15,832 nt of DNA from an uncultured Porphyromonadaceae bacterium. GTDB taxonomy: Bacteria; Bacteroidota; Bacteroidia; Bacteroidales; Muribaculaceae. The DNA lies in the NCBI GenBank assembly GCA_905212215.1, contig CAJMDR010000013.1, positions 1-15,832 of the forward strand. Direction: 5' to 3'. Positions 7,160 through 14,379 of the stretch are shown here, piece by piece. The notes below the pieces were generated by a model. The model ran no database searches. It was not told the DNA's origin and worked only from the letters and a program-made list of their open reading frames with translations. How positions within the stretch are numbered: position 1 is the stretch's first letter; each line of letters opens with the position of its first letter. The position numbers and the translations under genes were made by a program.

Positions 7160-7269
7160 TACCACGCCAATAAGTGTTGACAATGCTTTGTTAACCGGTT
7201 GTCTGCTAAAGATATCCCCTACCTAATTAATAAATATTCAGATTACAGCTTCACCTATTTAATAAATGA

Positions 7270-7301
7270 TTTGCGTATGTGAAATAATCTTTGTAATTTT
7301 G
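7270..7301 (+). promoter_or_regulatory. Promoter of the DUF4293-proS unit
   Basis: TTTG (7270-7273), a 20-base spacer and TAATTTTG (7294-7301) form the best Bacteroidetes promoter in the window. The start of transcription is expected near 7305-7308, giving a leader of a little over 100 bases before the ATG at 7412. Confidence 0.75.
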
Positions 7302-7319
7302 CATATAAATACGAATTAC

Positions 7320-7380
7320 GTATCTGCTGATTCTCTCAAAAAGACTGTTTATTCCAAATGGAAGAGGGTTCGGCAGATAT
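7320..7380 (+). promoter_or_regulatory. Structured mRNA leader upstream of DUF4293-proS
   Basis: The outer helix is TATCTGCTGA (7321-7330) with TCGGCAGATA (7370-7379), ten pairs including one G-T, plus G7320-T7380. An inner helix CTCTC (7333-7337) / GAGGG (7364-7368) includes one G-T. An apical hairpin TTCC (7352-7355), loop AAAT, GGAA (7360-7363) directly abuts it. It begins about 13 bases after the predicted transcription start and ends before an A-rich ribosome-binding stretch. There is no T-run, so it is not a terminator. Confidence 0.5.
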
Positions 7381-7411
7381 TAATAAACATACAAAAGGAA
7401 AGAATAATATC

Positions 7412-7882
7412 ATGGTGTTACAAAGATGGCAGACGGTGTTTCTCTTCATTGCCTTCGGTTGCATGCTGGCTTTTACGGCATGCTCCCTCGGTCAATGGCA
7501 ACTTCCGGACTACGCTCTTGATTTTCATACCTGGGGTATAAGCACTGAAGGCGAGCTGACCGGCAATGCACAGCCGTTCAGCCAGGGCACGATATACTTG
7601 GCGGTTATTTCCGGTCTCTCGGCACTTTTGTCGCTTATAGACATATTTCTCTATCGCAACCTCTCTCTCCAGAAACGCGTATGTGCCGTTTCTTTGCTGA
7701 TGGTGATATTTACCGTTTGTGACGCTGCCATAATCGGTTATAATGCCATTGAGAATGCATCGGTCAGCTGGTCTTCAATTGCATTTGCACCTTTCATTTC
7801 AATAGTGGCATTGATTCTGGCATGGCGCGGCATCAATTCCGACCACAAGAAAATCCGTAACGCTGACCGCCTTTGGAGCTGA
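7412..7882 (+). CDS. DUF4293 family membrane protein
   Basis: A 156-residue integral membrane protein with four predicted helices (about 7-24, 60-80, 89-110, 121-139) and an extramembrane loop between helices 1 and 2. The start MVLQRWQTVFLF and the C-terminal run AWRGINSDHKKIRNADRLW match the Bacteroidetes-specific DUF4293 family, whose function is unknown. I chose the ATG at 7412 because family members begin with this motif and AAAGGAA (7394-7400) lies 11 bases upstream. An in-frame ATG at 7358 would add 18 polar residues and would fall inside the leader hairpin. The prolyl-tRNA synthetase gene follows after 66 bases with no terminator, so both probably share the promoter at 7270. Confidence 0.85.
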   Translation: MVLQRWQTVFLFIAFGCMLAFTACSLGQWQLPDYALDFHTWGISTEGELTGNAQPFSQGTIYLAVISGLSALLSLIDIFLYRNLSLQKRVCAVSLLMVIFTVCDAAIIGYNAIENASVSWSSIAFAPFISIVALILAWRGINSDHKKIRNADRLWS

Positions 7883-7948
7883 TAGTAGAATGCTTTTCAA
7901 AGGCGAAACGGTGTTTTAAATATTCCAAGTAAAAACATTCACAAGATA

Positions 7949-9430
7949 ATGGCTAAAGAATTAAAAAACTTTACAAAACGGACTGATGATTATTCGCAAT
8001 GGTACAACGAACTTGTAGCCAAAGCTGACCTCGCAGAGCAATCCGCTGTTCGCGGCTGTATGGTTATAAAGCCTTATGGTTATGCCATCTGGGAGAAGAT
8101 GCAACATCAGCTCGATGCCATGTTCAAGGCCACAGGCCACCAGAATGCTTATTTTCCCCTCCTCATACCTAAGTCATTCCTCAGCCGGGAAGCAGAACAT
8201 GTGGAAGGCTTTGCAAAAGAATGTGCCGTGGTAACCCACCACCGCCTCATGAACGATCCAGAAGGCAATGGTGTGGTTGTTGACCCGGCGGCAAAACTTG
8301 AGGAAGAACTTATCATACGACCTACCTCCGAAACCATTATCTGGAACACATACCGCAACTGGATCCATTCATATCGCGACCTGCCGATTCTGGTTAACCA
8401 GTGGGCTAATGTAATGCGCTGGGAGATGCGTACACGCATGTTCCTTCGTACCGCCGAGTTCCTTTGGCAAGAAGGACATACCGCACACGCTACCCGCGAA
8501 GAAGCTGAAAAAGAAGCAAAGCAGATGCTGGAAGTTTATGCTGAATTTGCCGAAAAATGGATGGCGGTTCCAGTGGTAAAAGGCGTTAAAAGTGCCACGG
8601 AACGCTTTGCCGGAGCCCTCGATACATATACCATCGAGGCCATGATGCAAGATGGAAAGGCTCTTCAGAGCGGCACCTCGCATTTCTTGGGCCAGAACTT
8701 CGCCAAGGCTTTCGATGTAACCTTCATGAACAAAGACAACAAGCCCGAGTACGTATGGGCTACTTCATGGGGTGTATCGACTCGTCTTATGGGTGCCCTC
8801 ATCATGGCACACAGCGATGACAACGGCCTCGTTCTGCCTCCCCGATTGGCTCCAATCCAGGTAGTGATAGTACCTATCTACAAGAACGAAGAGGGTCTGA
8901 AACAGATTTCAGAGAGAGTAAAACCGATAGTAGACAAACTGACGGCAATGGGCATCAGCGTCCGTTATGATGACGCCGACAACAAGCGTCCCGGATTCAA
9001 ATTTGCCGACTATGAGGTTAAAGGTGTTCCTGTACGTCTCGCAATAGGTATGCGTGACCTCGAAAATGGAACTGTAGAGGTTATGCGTCGCGATACCCTT
9101 GAGAAAGAGACAATGCAGCTTGACGGTATAGAGGAACATATACGTCAGTTACTTGAGGATATACAGGAAAACATCTACCAGAAAGCTTTGAAGGCCCGCA
9201 ATGAACGCATACGCAAGGTAGACACCTACGATGAGTTCAAGGAAGAAATAGAGAAGGGTGGTTTCCTGCTCTGTCATTGGGATGAGACTCCGGAAACTGA
9301 AGCCCGCATCAAGGAAGAAACGAAGGCTACAATACGCTGTATTCCTCTCGATGCCGAGGAAGAGGAGGGTGTTGATATGCTGACCGGCAAACCGAGTCGC
9401 CGCCGTGTGATTTTTGCAAGGGCATATTGA
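7949..9430 (+). CDS. proS: Prolyl-tRNA synthetase, archaeal/eukaryotic type
   Basis: A 493-residue class II aminoacyl-tRNA synthetase that charges tRNA-Pro with proline in the cytoplasm. The catalytic core shows [16 protein letters not shown] (motif 1 region, 36-51), RPTSE (124-128), motif 2 [20 protein letters not shown] (157-176) and [12 protein letters not shown] (motif 3). An anticodon-binding domain follows ([13 protein letters not shown] onward), then a C-terminal domain ending in ARAY. Length and the absence of an inserted editing domain fit the short archaeal/eukaryotic-like form found in Bacteroidetes, rather than the longer E. coli type. The C-terminal domain often binds zinc through four cysteines in this group; here only two (LLCHW, IRCIP) remain, so the zinc site looks lost. 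It follows DUF4293 by 66 bases and precedes the peptidase gene by 89. Confidence 0.96.
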   Translation: MAKELKNFTKRTDDYSQWYNELVAKADLAEQSAVRGCMVIKPYGYAIWEKMQHQLDAMFKATGHQNAYFPLLIPKSFLSREAEHVEGFAKECAVVTHHRLMNDPEGNGVVVDPAAKLEEELIIRPTSETIIWNTYRNWIHSYRDLPILVNQWANVMRWEMRTRMFLRTAEFLWQEGHTAHATREEAEKEAKQMLEVYAEFAEKWMAVPVVKGVKSATERFAGALDTYTIEAMMQDGKALQSGTSHFLGQNFAKAFDVTFMNKDNKPEYVWATSWGVSTRLMGALIMAHSDDNGLVLPPRLAPIQVVIVPIYKNEEGLKQISERVKPIVDKLTAMGISVRYDDADNKRPGFKFADYEVKGVPVRLAIGMRDLENGTVEVMRRDTLEKETMQLDGIEEHIRQLLEDIQENIYQKALKARNERIRKVDTYDEFKEEIEKGGFLLCHWDETPETEARIKEETKATIRCIPLDAEEEEGVDMLTGKPSRRRVIFARAY

Positions 9431-9464
9431 TTTTCGACCCTGTAATCGAAAAACATTCTGCTGT

Positions 9465-9487
9465 AAGAGAGTTGAAAAAAACTCTTT
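9465..9487 (+). other. Intergenic hairpin between proS and the peptidase gene
   Basis: AGAGAGTT (9466-9473) pairs with AACTCTTT (9480-9487), eight pairs with one G-T and a GAAAAA loop. No T-run follows, so termination is unlikely. It may be a processing or stability element in a shared transcript. Confidence 0.35.
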
Positions 9488-9519
9488 CAATAGAACGAAT
9501 CAACGAAATAAAAATCAAG

Positions 9520-11721
9520 ATGACAAACCATCATATAGGCAGATATTTTCTGGCAGCCGTACTGACAGTGTGCGGAGCCTCTGTCATTGGCGCCCAGACA
9601 CTTAACGTAGAGGATTACTGCGACATCAGGAAGTCGGCTCCCGCTCGCATCAAAGAAATGCGTCCTTTGGCAGGAGGTCAGGAATACGCAGCTATCAGCG
9701 ATGACGGCCGGTCAATCGAAAGGTTCAGTTACAAGACAGGAAAAAAGACCGGAGATTTGTTCAGCCTTGATGCTATCAAAGGAGATCTGAAAATTAACGA
9801 CTTCGAAGGTTACAGCATCAGTGCCAACGGAAGAGCCATCTTGCTATGGAACAATGTGGAGAAGCTATATCGCCGCTCTTTCTATGGCAGTTTCTATGTA
9901 TATGACGTTATGCGCGGTACTCTGAAGAAAGTCGGAGGGAAAGGCCATCTGCGTGGCGCCATACTGAGCCACGACGGTCGCATGGTGGCATATACCCTCG
10001 ATAACAATATCCGCCTCGCGAATCTTGACTATGGCACTGACATAGCAGTCACAAAAGATGGTGAACTGAACAAGGTCATATATGGAGTTCCTGACTGGGG
10101 TTATGAGGAGGAATTCGGCATTGACAACACAATGCGCTTCAGCCCCGATGACAACACTCTGGCTTTCATCCGCTTCGATGAGAGCAAGGTTCCGGCATAC
10201 AGCTTCGATCTTTACAGTAACTACTGCGAGCCGATGCCGGAATATGAGTTTTATCCCGGCGATTTCAAATATAAATATCCGTTGGCCGGCTACAATAACT
10301 CCGTGATACAGGTTCAGGCATACAACATAGATAACCGTACCATCAAGACCATGGATCTGAAGCTTGGTGAAAAGGACTATGTACCCGGCATGGAGTTCGG
10401 TGGCAGTAACGACCGATTGATGGTAATGGTTCTCAATCGTGACCAGAACCACCTTACCTTATACAATGTGAATCCCGGAAGCACTGTTGCCAAACCTATC
10501 TATGAAGACAAGAGCCAAGCGTGGCTGAGTCCGGCTGCATACCAGATGACCGATTTTCGTGCCGACGCTTTCGTCATTGGCTCGGAAAAAAGCGGCTACC
10601 GCCATCTGTATGAATATAACTATTCCGGCACTCTGCTGCGCACTATAACCAGCGGTGAATATAATGTCACTGCCCTTTACGGCTATGACAGCAAGACCCG
10701 CAGCTACTACATTCAGTGCACCAAAAATGGTCCGCTGAACCGCAATGTGGCAAAAGCCGATGGACGTACTCTGACTCTGCTGAATCCCGGCGAAGGTACT
10801 GAAAGCGCCCGATTCTCCAAAAACATGGAATATTGGGTACGCACTTACAGTAATGCCACTACCCCGCCGCAATATACCATATGTGACATGAAAGGCAAGA
10901 AGCTGGCAGAACTGGAGATGAACCGCGAGTATGCCGCAAAATATGCCAATGCTCCGCATAAGGAGTTCCTGAAAGTAAAGAATGCGGCAGGCCAGGAGAT
11001 GAACGCATTCATCATTAAGCCTGCCGGGTTCAGCCCAGACAAAAAATATCCGTTGCTGATGCAACAGTATAATGGACCCGACTCCCAGGAGGTTCTCAAC
11101 GCATGGAAACTTGACGGTCTCAACTGGCTTGCCCAGGAAGGATATTTCATAGCCACTGTCGATGGCCGTGGCACAGGTAACCGTGACAGGGCATGGGCAA
11201 ACGCCGTGTACAAACAGTTAGGCAAATATGAGACAGAGGATCAGCTTGCCGGAGCACGCTACTTCTCTTCTCTGCCTTATATCGATGCCTCCAGAACCGC
11301 TTGTTTTGGATGGAGCTACGGCGGATATATGTCGCTGATGGAACTCACTGCCCCCGACTCACCATTCAAATGCGGAGTTGCAATGGCTCCCGTAACCGAC
11401 TGGCGTTACTATGATGCAATCTACACAGAGCGTTATATGCTCACCCCGCAGCAGAATAATAGCGGTTATGACATGGCATCCACACTTAACCGCACAGAAA
11501 ATCTTAAAGCCCGTCTTCTCATTATGTCGGGTACTGCTGATGACAATGTGCATTTCTACAACACATTGCGCTTCACCTCAAAACTGACACAGGAGGACAA
11601 GCTCTTTGACATGATGGCATATACCGGCTTCGAACATAGCCTACGCATGTGCAACGCCCGCACAATGCTTTACCGCAAGATAAAGGATTTTCTGGACACA
11701 CACATTGGTCAGGACAAATAA
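9520..11721 (+). CDS. Exported dipeptidyl peptidase IV (S9 family)
   Basis: A 733-residue serine peptidase that removes Xaa-Pro (or Xaa-Ala) dipeptides from peptide N-termini. Residues 1-25 form a signal peptide (hydrophobic run YFLAAVLTVCGASVIGA, then QT), so it is exported, probably to the periplasm. A beta-propeller domain of about residues 50-470 precedes the alpha/beta hydrolase domain. The triad is Ser599 in GWSYGGY, Asp674 in TADDNVHF and His706 in GFEHS, with spacing close to that of mammalian DPP4. DWGYEEEF supplies Glu197/Glu198, which in DPP4 bind the free amino terminus of the substrate, so true DPP4 activity is likely. The ATG at 9520 is chosen because it starts the signal peptide; a TTG at 9427 would add a non-membrane prefix overlapping proS. 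It lies 89 bases after proS. Confidence 0.93.
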   Translation: MTNHHIGRYFLAAVLTVCGASVIGAQTLNVEDYCDIRKSAPARIKEMRPLAGGQEYAAISDDGRSIERFSYKTGKKTGDLFSLDAIKGDLKINDFEGYSISANGRAILLWNNVEKLYRRSFYGSFYVYDVMRGTLKKVGGKGHLRGAILSHDGRMVAYTLDNNIRLANLDYGTDIAVTKDGELNKVIYGVPDWGYEEEFGIDNTMRFSPDDNTLAFIRFDESKVPAYSFDLYSNYCEPMPEYEFYPGDFKYKYPLAGYNNSVIQVQAYNIDNRTIKTMDLKLGEKDYVPGMEFGGSNDRLMVMVLNRDQNHLTLYNVNPGSTVAKPIYEDKSQAWLSPAAYQMTDFRADAFVIGSEKSGYRHLYEYNYSGTLLRTITSGEYNVTALYGYDSKTRSYYIQCTKNGPLNRNVAKADGRTLTLLNPGEGTESARFSKNMEYWVRTYSNATTPPQYTICDMKGKKLAELEMNREYAAKYANAPHKEFLKVKNAAGQEMNAFIIKPAGFSPDKKYPLLMQQYNGPDSQEVLNAWKLDGLNWLAQEGYFIATVDGRGTGNRDRAWANAVYKQLGKYETEDQLAGARYFSSLPYIDASRTACFGWSYGGYMSLMELTAPDSPFKCGVAMAPVTDWRYYDAIYTERYMLTPQQNNSGYDMASTLNRTENLKARLLIMSGTADDNVHFYNTLRFTSKLTQEDKLFDMMAYTGFEHSLRMCNARTMLYRKIKDFLDTHIGQDK

Positions 11722-11756
11722 TAACTTTCAAGTCCGGAAAAGCCTGAATCAACCCG

Positions 11757-11764
11757 AAAGGAGG
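11757..11764 (+). promoter_or_regulatory. Strong Shine-Dalgarno site
   Basis: AAAGGAGG stands six bases before the ATG at 11771. It is a near-perfect anti-16S match, while other genes here (for example at 2388, 3189 and 7949) have only A-rich upstream stretches, as is usual in Bacteroidetes. It fixes the start of the downstream membrane protein. Confidence 0.7.
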
Positions 11765-11770
11765 CAATAA

Positions 11771-13141
11771 ATGAAAGACCTGAGGAAAATAAATCTTCTG
11801 CAGCTGTATCTGTTCTGGAAAAATCTTTCCATAGCGATGCTGTTGCTTATAGTGCTCCTGACGGTCAGTACCTGGACCCATAGTATCTTCACCATCTTCA
11901 CCGCAATCATCTGCGCTTTCATCATTTACGCACGCATCTATGCAAACAAGACTAGCCACCATCCCACCTACATGCTTGTGGGATATGCGTTGATGATGAG
12001 CATAATCATCTTTACGGTTATACTGATGGTGCTGGCGTTCCTGAACGCCTGGGGTATTATGGAAATCCACTACGACTTCAATATTTTCAAGGGCCCCCGC
12101 ACCCTGCCAGTATTGGTTTTTGCTCCGGTATGCTTCTTCACTCTTCTCATAGCTTACATCAGGCGTAAGTCCATACACCGCTATCTTGACAATCACTTCG
12201 GAGTAAAAAGCGATGTATTCATGAAGGGTAAATTAGGTGTATTGCTCACACGAGAGAGCCGGAATCAGGTACGTAACCTCATTCTCCTCTTCGGCACATT
12301 GAGTGCGATTAACTGGATCTATTACGGATTCTTTTTCTATCGCGACGCACCGCTTAACAACAAAGACATATATATCTTCTTTTGGGTAAACCTAATGGGT
12401 CTAAGTTTCTACCTTATCTATCTCCTTGTCCACAACTATAATCTTGACCTCATCCTCAAGGAGAATGGTGAGCTCATTACCCCGGAGGAAGCAAACAATA
12501 TGTCGCCGAAGAACTACATCCGCTGTTTCGTGATCTGCGATGACAAGCTCTTTGTAAGCTATGAGTGCGATGATCCGGACTATCAGGCGCATAAAGTACT
12601 TGACACCCCGTTCTTTCTCAGCCGCACAGGTGAAAAAGTGACTGATGAAGAAGTGAAGGCACTTATAAATCTGAACACAGGTGTTGACAATGGCGAACTG
12701 AGATTCTTCTTCAGTTTTCAGGCTCCAGGTCTGAACAGACATAATGTTTTGCGTTATTTCTATTTCCTTGACGGAAAGCCGGAAGATTATCCACAGTTAG
12801 GAGAAGACAAAGGGGAATGGATGACACTCTCAAGGATTCAGGAAATCAACCGTCGCAGACCTCATGGGCTCTCTTCGTATTTGTTGGCAGACATCGGCAG
12901 GATGATAACCATCATGCACACCAACAAGCTCTATGATGAATTTGGCAACCGGCGTTATAAGATTAAAAGTTATGTCCCCACCTTCAAGCTGAATGACCTG
13001 CGCACCGCCGAGGTGGACTTCCAAAGTGCAAAATGGCTCAATATTGCCCGGTTGAACTCCGACAAGCCATTCTTCAAGTTACGCAGATTTTTCCGTGCCA
13101 TGGCACGTGGAGGGAATGCTTTCAAAGTGTGGATGGTATAG
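11771..13141 (+). CDS. Multi-pass membrane protein with C-terminal possible Nudix-like domain
   Basis: A 456-residue protein I do not recognise. Residues about 20-220 contain about six hydrophobic segments (20-36, 37-57, 66-92, 111-130, 168-189, 200-220). The remainder is soluble and presumably cytoplasmic. Residues about 248-355 run through NYIRCFVICDDKLFVSYEC, LDTPFFLSRTGEKVTDEEVKAL, then RYFYFL and GEWMTLSRIQEINRR. The order of strands and the GEWMTLSRIQ ending resemble a Nudix fold, but the catalytic Nudix box (GX5EX7REUXEEXGU) is missing, so this would be a non-catalytic sensing or binding module. The last 100 residues are basic. It follows the peptidase gene by 49 bases with a strong Shine-Dalgarno site and overlaps the start of miaA, so it is part of the same transcription unit. 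Function unknown. Confidence 0.75.
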   Translation: MKDLRKINLLQLYLFWKNLSIAMLLLIVLLTVSTWTHSIFTIFTAIICAFIIYARIYANKTSHHPTYMLVGYALMMSIIIFTVILMVLAFLNAWGIMEIHYDFNIFKGPRTLPVLVFAPVCFFTLLIAYIRRKSIHRYLDNHFGVKSDVFMKGKLGVLLTRESRNQVRNLILLFGTLSAINWIYYGFFFYRDAPLNNKDIYIFFWVNLMGLSFYLIYLLVHNYNLDLILKENGELITPEEANNMSPKNYIRCFVICDDKLFVSYECDDPDYQAHKVLDTPFFLSRTGEKVTDEEVKALINLNTGVDNGELRFFFSFQAPGLNRHNVLRYFYFLDGKPEDYPQLGEDKGEWMTLSRIQEINRRRPHGLSSYLLADIGRMITIMHTNKLYDEFGNRRYKIKSYVPTFKLNDLRTAEVDFQSAKWLNIARLNSDKPFFKLRRFFRAMARGGNAFKVWMV

Positions 13142-14094
13142 CAGATAAAAGACCCTTATTGGCCATTGCCGGACCAACAGCTTGCGGCAAGACCAGAAAG
13201 GCGGTTGTTGTGGCTGCCTTACTTGACGGCGAAATCATCAGCGCCGATTCACGTCAGGTTTACAGGGGCATGGACCTCGGCACAGGGAAAGATCTTGAGG
13301 AGTATCTCCTTCCGACAGGAAAACAGATAAGACATCATCTCATTGATATACGTCCTGCGGGTTATAAATATAACCTGCAGGAATTTTTGCATGATTTCGA
13401 GTCTGCTGAACAGGATATTAGAAACCGTGGATGCCTTCCTATACTTTGCGGAGGGACAGGCATGTATCTTGAAGTTGCCTTAAGCGGCGTGAGATTACCT
13501 TTAATCCCACGTAATGAATCCCTGCGCAATGAACTTGAAGGAAAAAGTCTGGAAGAATTGAAAACAATCCTCTCAACCCTAAAAAAATTACATAACAACA
13601 CAGACACGGACTGTGTGGAAAGGGCGGTACGGGAAATAGAAATAGAAGTATATTATCATTCACATCCTGATGCCGACAGAGAAAGAGACCGCAAGAAAAC
13701 TACTCCCCGTAATCATGTGCTTGTCGCCTTGGAGCTTGACAGGGATTTGCGGCGCAACAGAATTTCGGAAAGGCTTAGACGACGCTTTAGGGAAGGAATG
13801 ACCGATGAGGTAGAAAAATTGCTCTCAGAAGGAGTCAAGCCCGAAGACCTGATATATTATGGTCTGGAATATAAATACATCACCCTATATGTAACCGGCA
13901 AAATCAGCCGCGAGAAAATGGAACATGATCTTGAAATTGCCATTCACCAGTTTGCTAAACGCCAGATGACATGGCTTCGAGGCATGGAACGGCGCGGGTT
14001 CACCATTCATTGGCTACCTGCTACCATGGATGACTCGGAATTTGCCCAAAAAGCCGCTTCTCTTCTCCACAACAACGGGAACAAAGCCAAATAA
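13129..14094 (+). CDS. miaA: tRNA dimethylallyltransferase
   Basis: Transfers a dimethylallyl group to N6 of adenosine 37 in tRNAs reading UNN codons, the first step to ms2i6A. From the GTG at 13129 the protein has 321 residues, a normal length. Visible are the ATP loop GPTACGKT (15-22), DSRQVYRGMDLGTGK (40-54), HHLIDI, CGGTGMYLE, GLEYKYITLYVTGK and FAKRQMTWLRGMERRG. The GMDLGTGKDLEEY segment fits the second MiaA type seen in Bacteroidales. An ATG at 13033 would add 32 residues and overlap the previous gene by 109 bases. The GTG overlaps by only 13 bases, has GGAGGG at 13110-13115 and places the P-loop at the usual distance. A TTG at 13159 is another option. It is the last gene of the proS unit. 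Confidence 0.92.
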   Translation: MDGIADKRPLLAIAGPTACGKTRKAVVVAALLDGEIISADSRQVYRGMDLGTGKDLEEYLLPTGKQIRHHLIDIRPAGYKYNLQEFLHDFESAEQDIRNRGCLPILCGGTGMYLEVALSGVRLPLIPRNESLRNELEGKSLEELKTILSTLKKLHNNTDTDCVERAVREIEIEVYYHSHPDADRERDRKKTTPRNHVLVALELDRDLRRNRISERLRRRFREGMTDEVEKLLSEGVKPEDLIYYGLEYKYITLYVTGKISREKMEHDLEIAIHQFAKRQMTWLRGMERRGFTIHWLPATMDDSEFAQKAASLLHNNGNKAK

Positions 14095-14180
14095 GCTTAT
14101 AATGTACAGCCAGTACTCCGCACCTGGTACAGAACGGTTAAATTTTTCCATAAAATGTGCTTTATACGGGGATTTTTTTG
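14095..14180 (+). other. Spacer between miaA and the mutA promoter
   Basis: No gene is seen. A bulged stem TGTA-CCAG / CTGG-TACA (within 14103-14131) is followed by TTAAATTTTT, which could be a weak terminator for the proS unit but is unconvincing. Confidence 0.25.
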
Positions 14181-14188
14181 TAATTTTG
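14181..14188 (+). promoter_or_regulatory. -7 box for mutA
   Basis: TAATTTTG is a full TAnnTTTG match following a T-rich stretch; a -33 element is weak. The expected transcription start near 14192 gives a leader of about 190 bases before the mutA ATG. Confidence 0.6.
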
Positions 14189-14199
14189 CCTTTTGAAAA

Positions 14200-14222
14200 C
14201 ATGGCATTAAAAAAGTGCCATG
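14200..14222 (+). promoter_or_regulatory. 5'-end hairpin of the mutA leader
   Basis: CATGGCATT (14200-14208) pairs with AGTGCCATG (14214-14222), nine pairs with one G-T and an A-only loop. It lies within about ten bases of the predicted transcript start, where stem-loops commonly protect mRNA. Confidence 0.5.
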
Positions 14223-14306
14223 CAAACGGAAATGGAACACTGAGAAATACTACAGCATGAAGAGTGGCTAAATGATATTCATGCCATGAAAATCGAATCT
14301 TCATAA
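14201..14306 (+). other. Four tandem coupled mini-ORFs in the mutA leader
   Basis: The reading frames are 14201-14260 (19 residues, MALKKCHANGNGTLRNTTA), 14257-14271 (MKSG), 14272-14289 (MIFMP) and 14286-14306 (MKIESS). The junctions are ATGA overlap, TAA directly followed by ATG, and ATGA overlap, the arrangements seen in translationally coupled genes. No ATG follows until mutA itself. Whether any is translated is unknown, and chance is a real alternative because the frames are very short. Confidence 0.3.
14257..14304 (+). promoter_or_regulatory. Second fold of the mutA leader
   Basis: ATGAAGA (14257-14263) and TCTTCAT (14298-14304) are perfect inverted arms enclosing a hairpin TTCAT (14278-14282), loop GCC, ATGAA (14286-14290). 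A smaller stem GTGGT (14314-14318) / ACCAT (14325-14329) follows. No B12-box sequence is seen, so it does not look like a cobalamin riboswitch. Confidence 0.35.
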
Positions 14307-14379
14307 GGCTGTGGTGGTCTCAGTACCATACACGATAAAAAGAACACGCAATATACCTAACAAAAGCTGTTTTAGAAAA

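Larger units (their letters stand above)
7078..7411. other. 334-base divergent intergenic region
   Basis: Between the TPR gene (-) and the DUF4293 gene (+). It contains both promoters, an 8-bp palindrome AACCGGTT (7193-7200) lying within the looser pair GACAA (7179-7183) / TTGTC (7199-7203), the pair ATACG (7309-7313) / CGTAT (7319-7323), and the structured leader of the plus-strand unit (7320-7380). No additional gene is seen. Confidence 0.6.

Noticed and set aside
7193..7200. AACCGGTT palindrome as an operator
   Set aside because: An 8-bp palindrome is common by chance and it lies well upstream of the plus-strand promoter without further support.
7358..7411. 18-residue N-terminal extension of the DUF4293 protein
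   Set aside because: Family members start at the LQRWQ motif; the extension is polar and coincides with the leader hairpin.
9427..9519. TTG-initiated N-terminal extension of the peptidase
   Set aside because: It would place 31 polar residues before a normal signal peptide and overlap the proS stop; the ATG at 9520 fits better.
14103..14150. Intrinsic terminator after miaA
   Set aside because: The stem is only eight pairs with a three-base bulge, and the T-run lies too far downstream to call.
14030..14260. 76-residue open frame overlapping the miaA 3' end
   Set aside because: It shadows miaA and runs through the mutA promoter; only its last 19 codons, as a separate mini-ORF, are considered.
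14189..14379. Cobalamin riboswitch before mutA
   Set aside because: No B12-box GCCACTG-type sequence on the plus strand; AGTGGC at 14263-14268 is in the wrong orientation.
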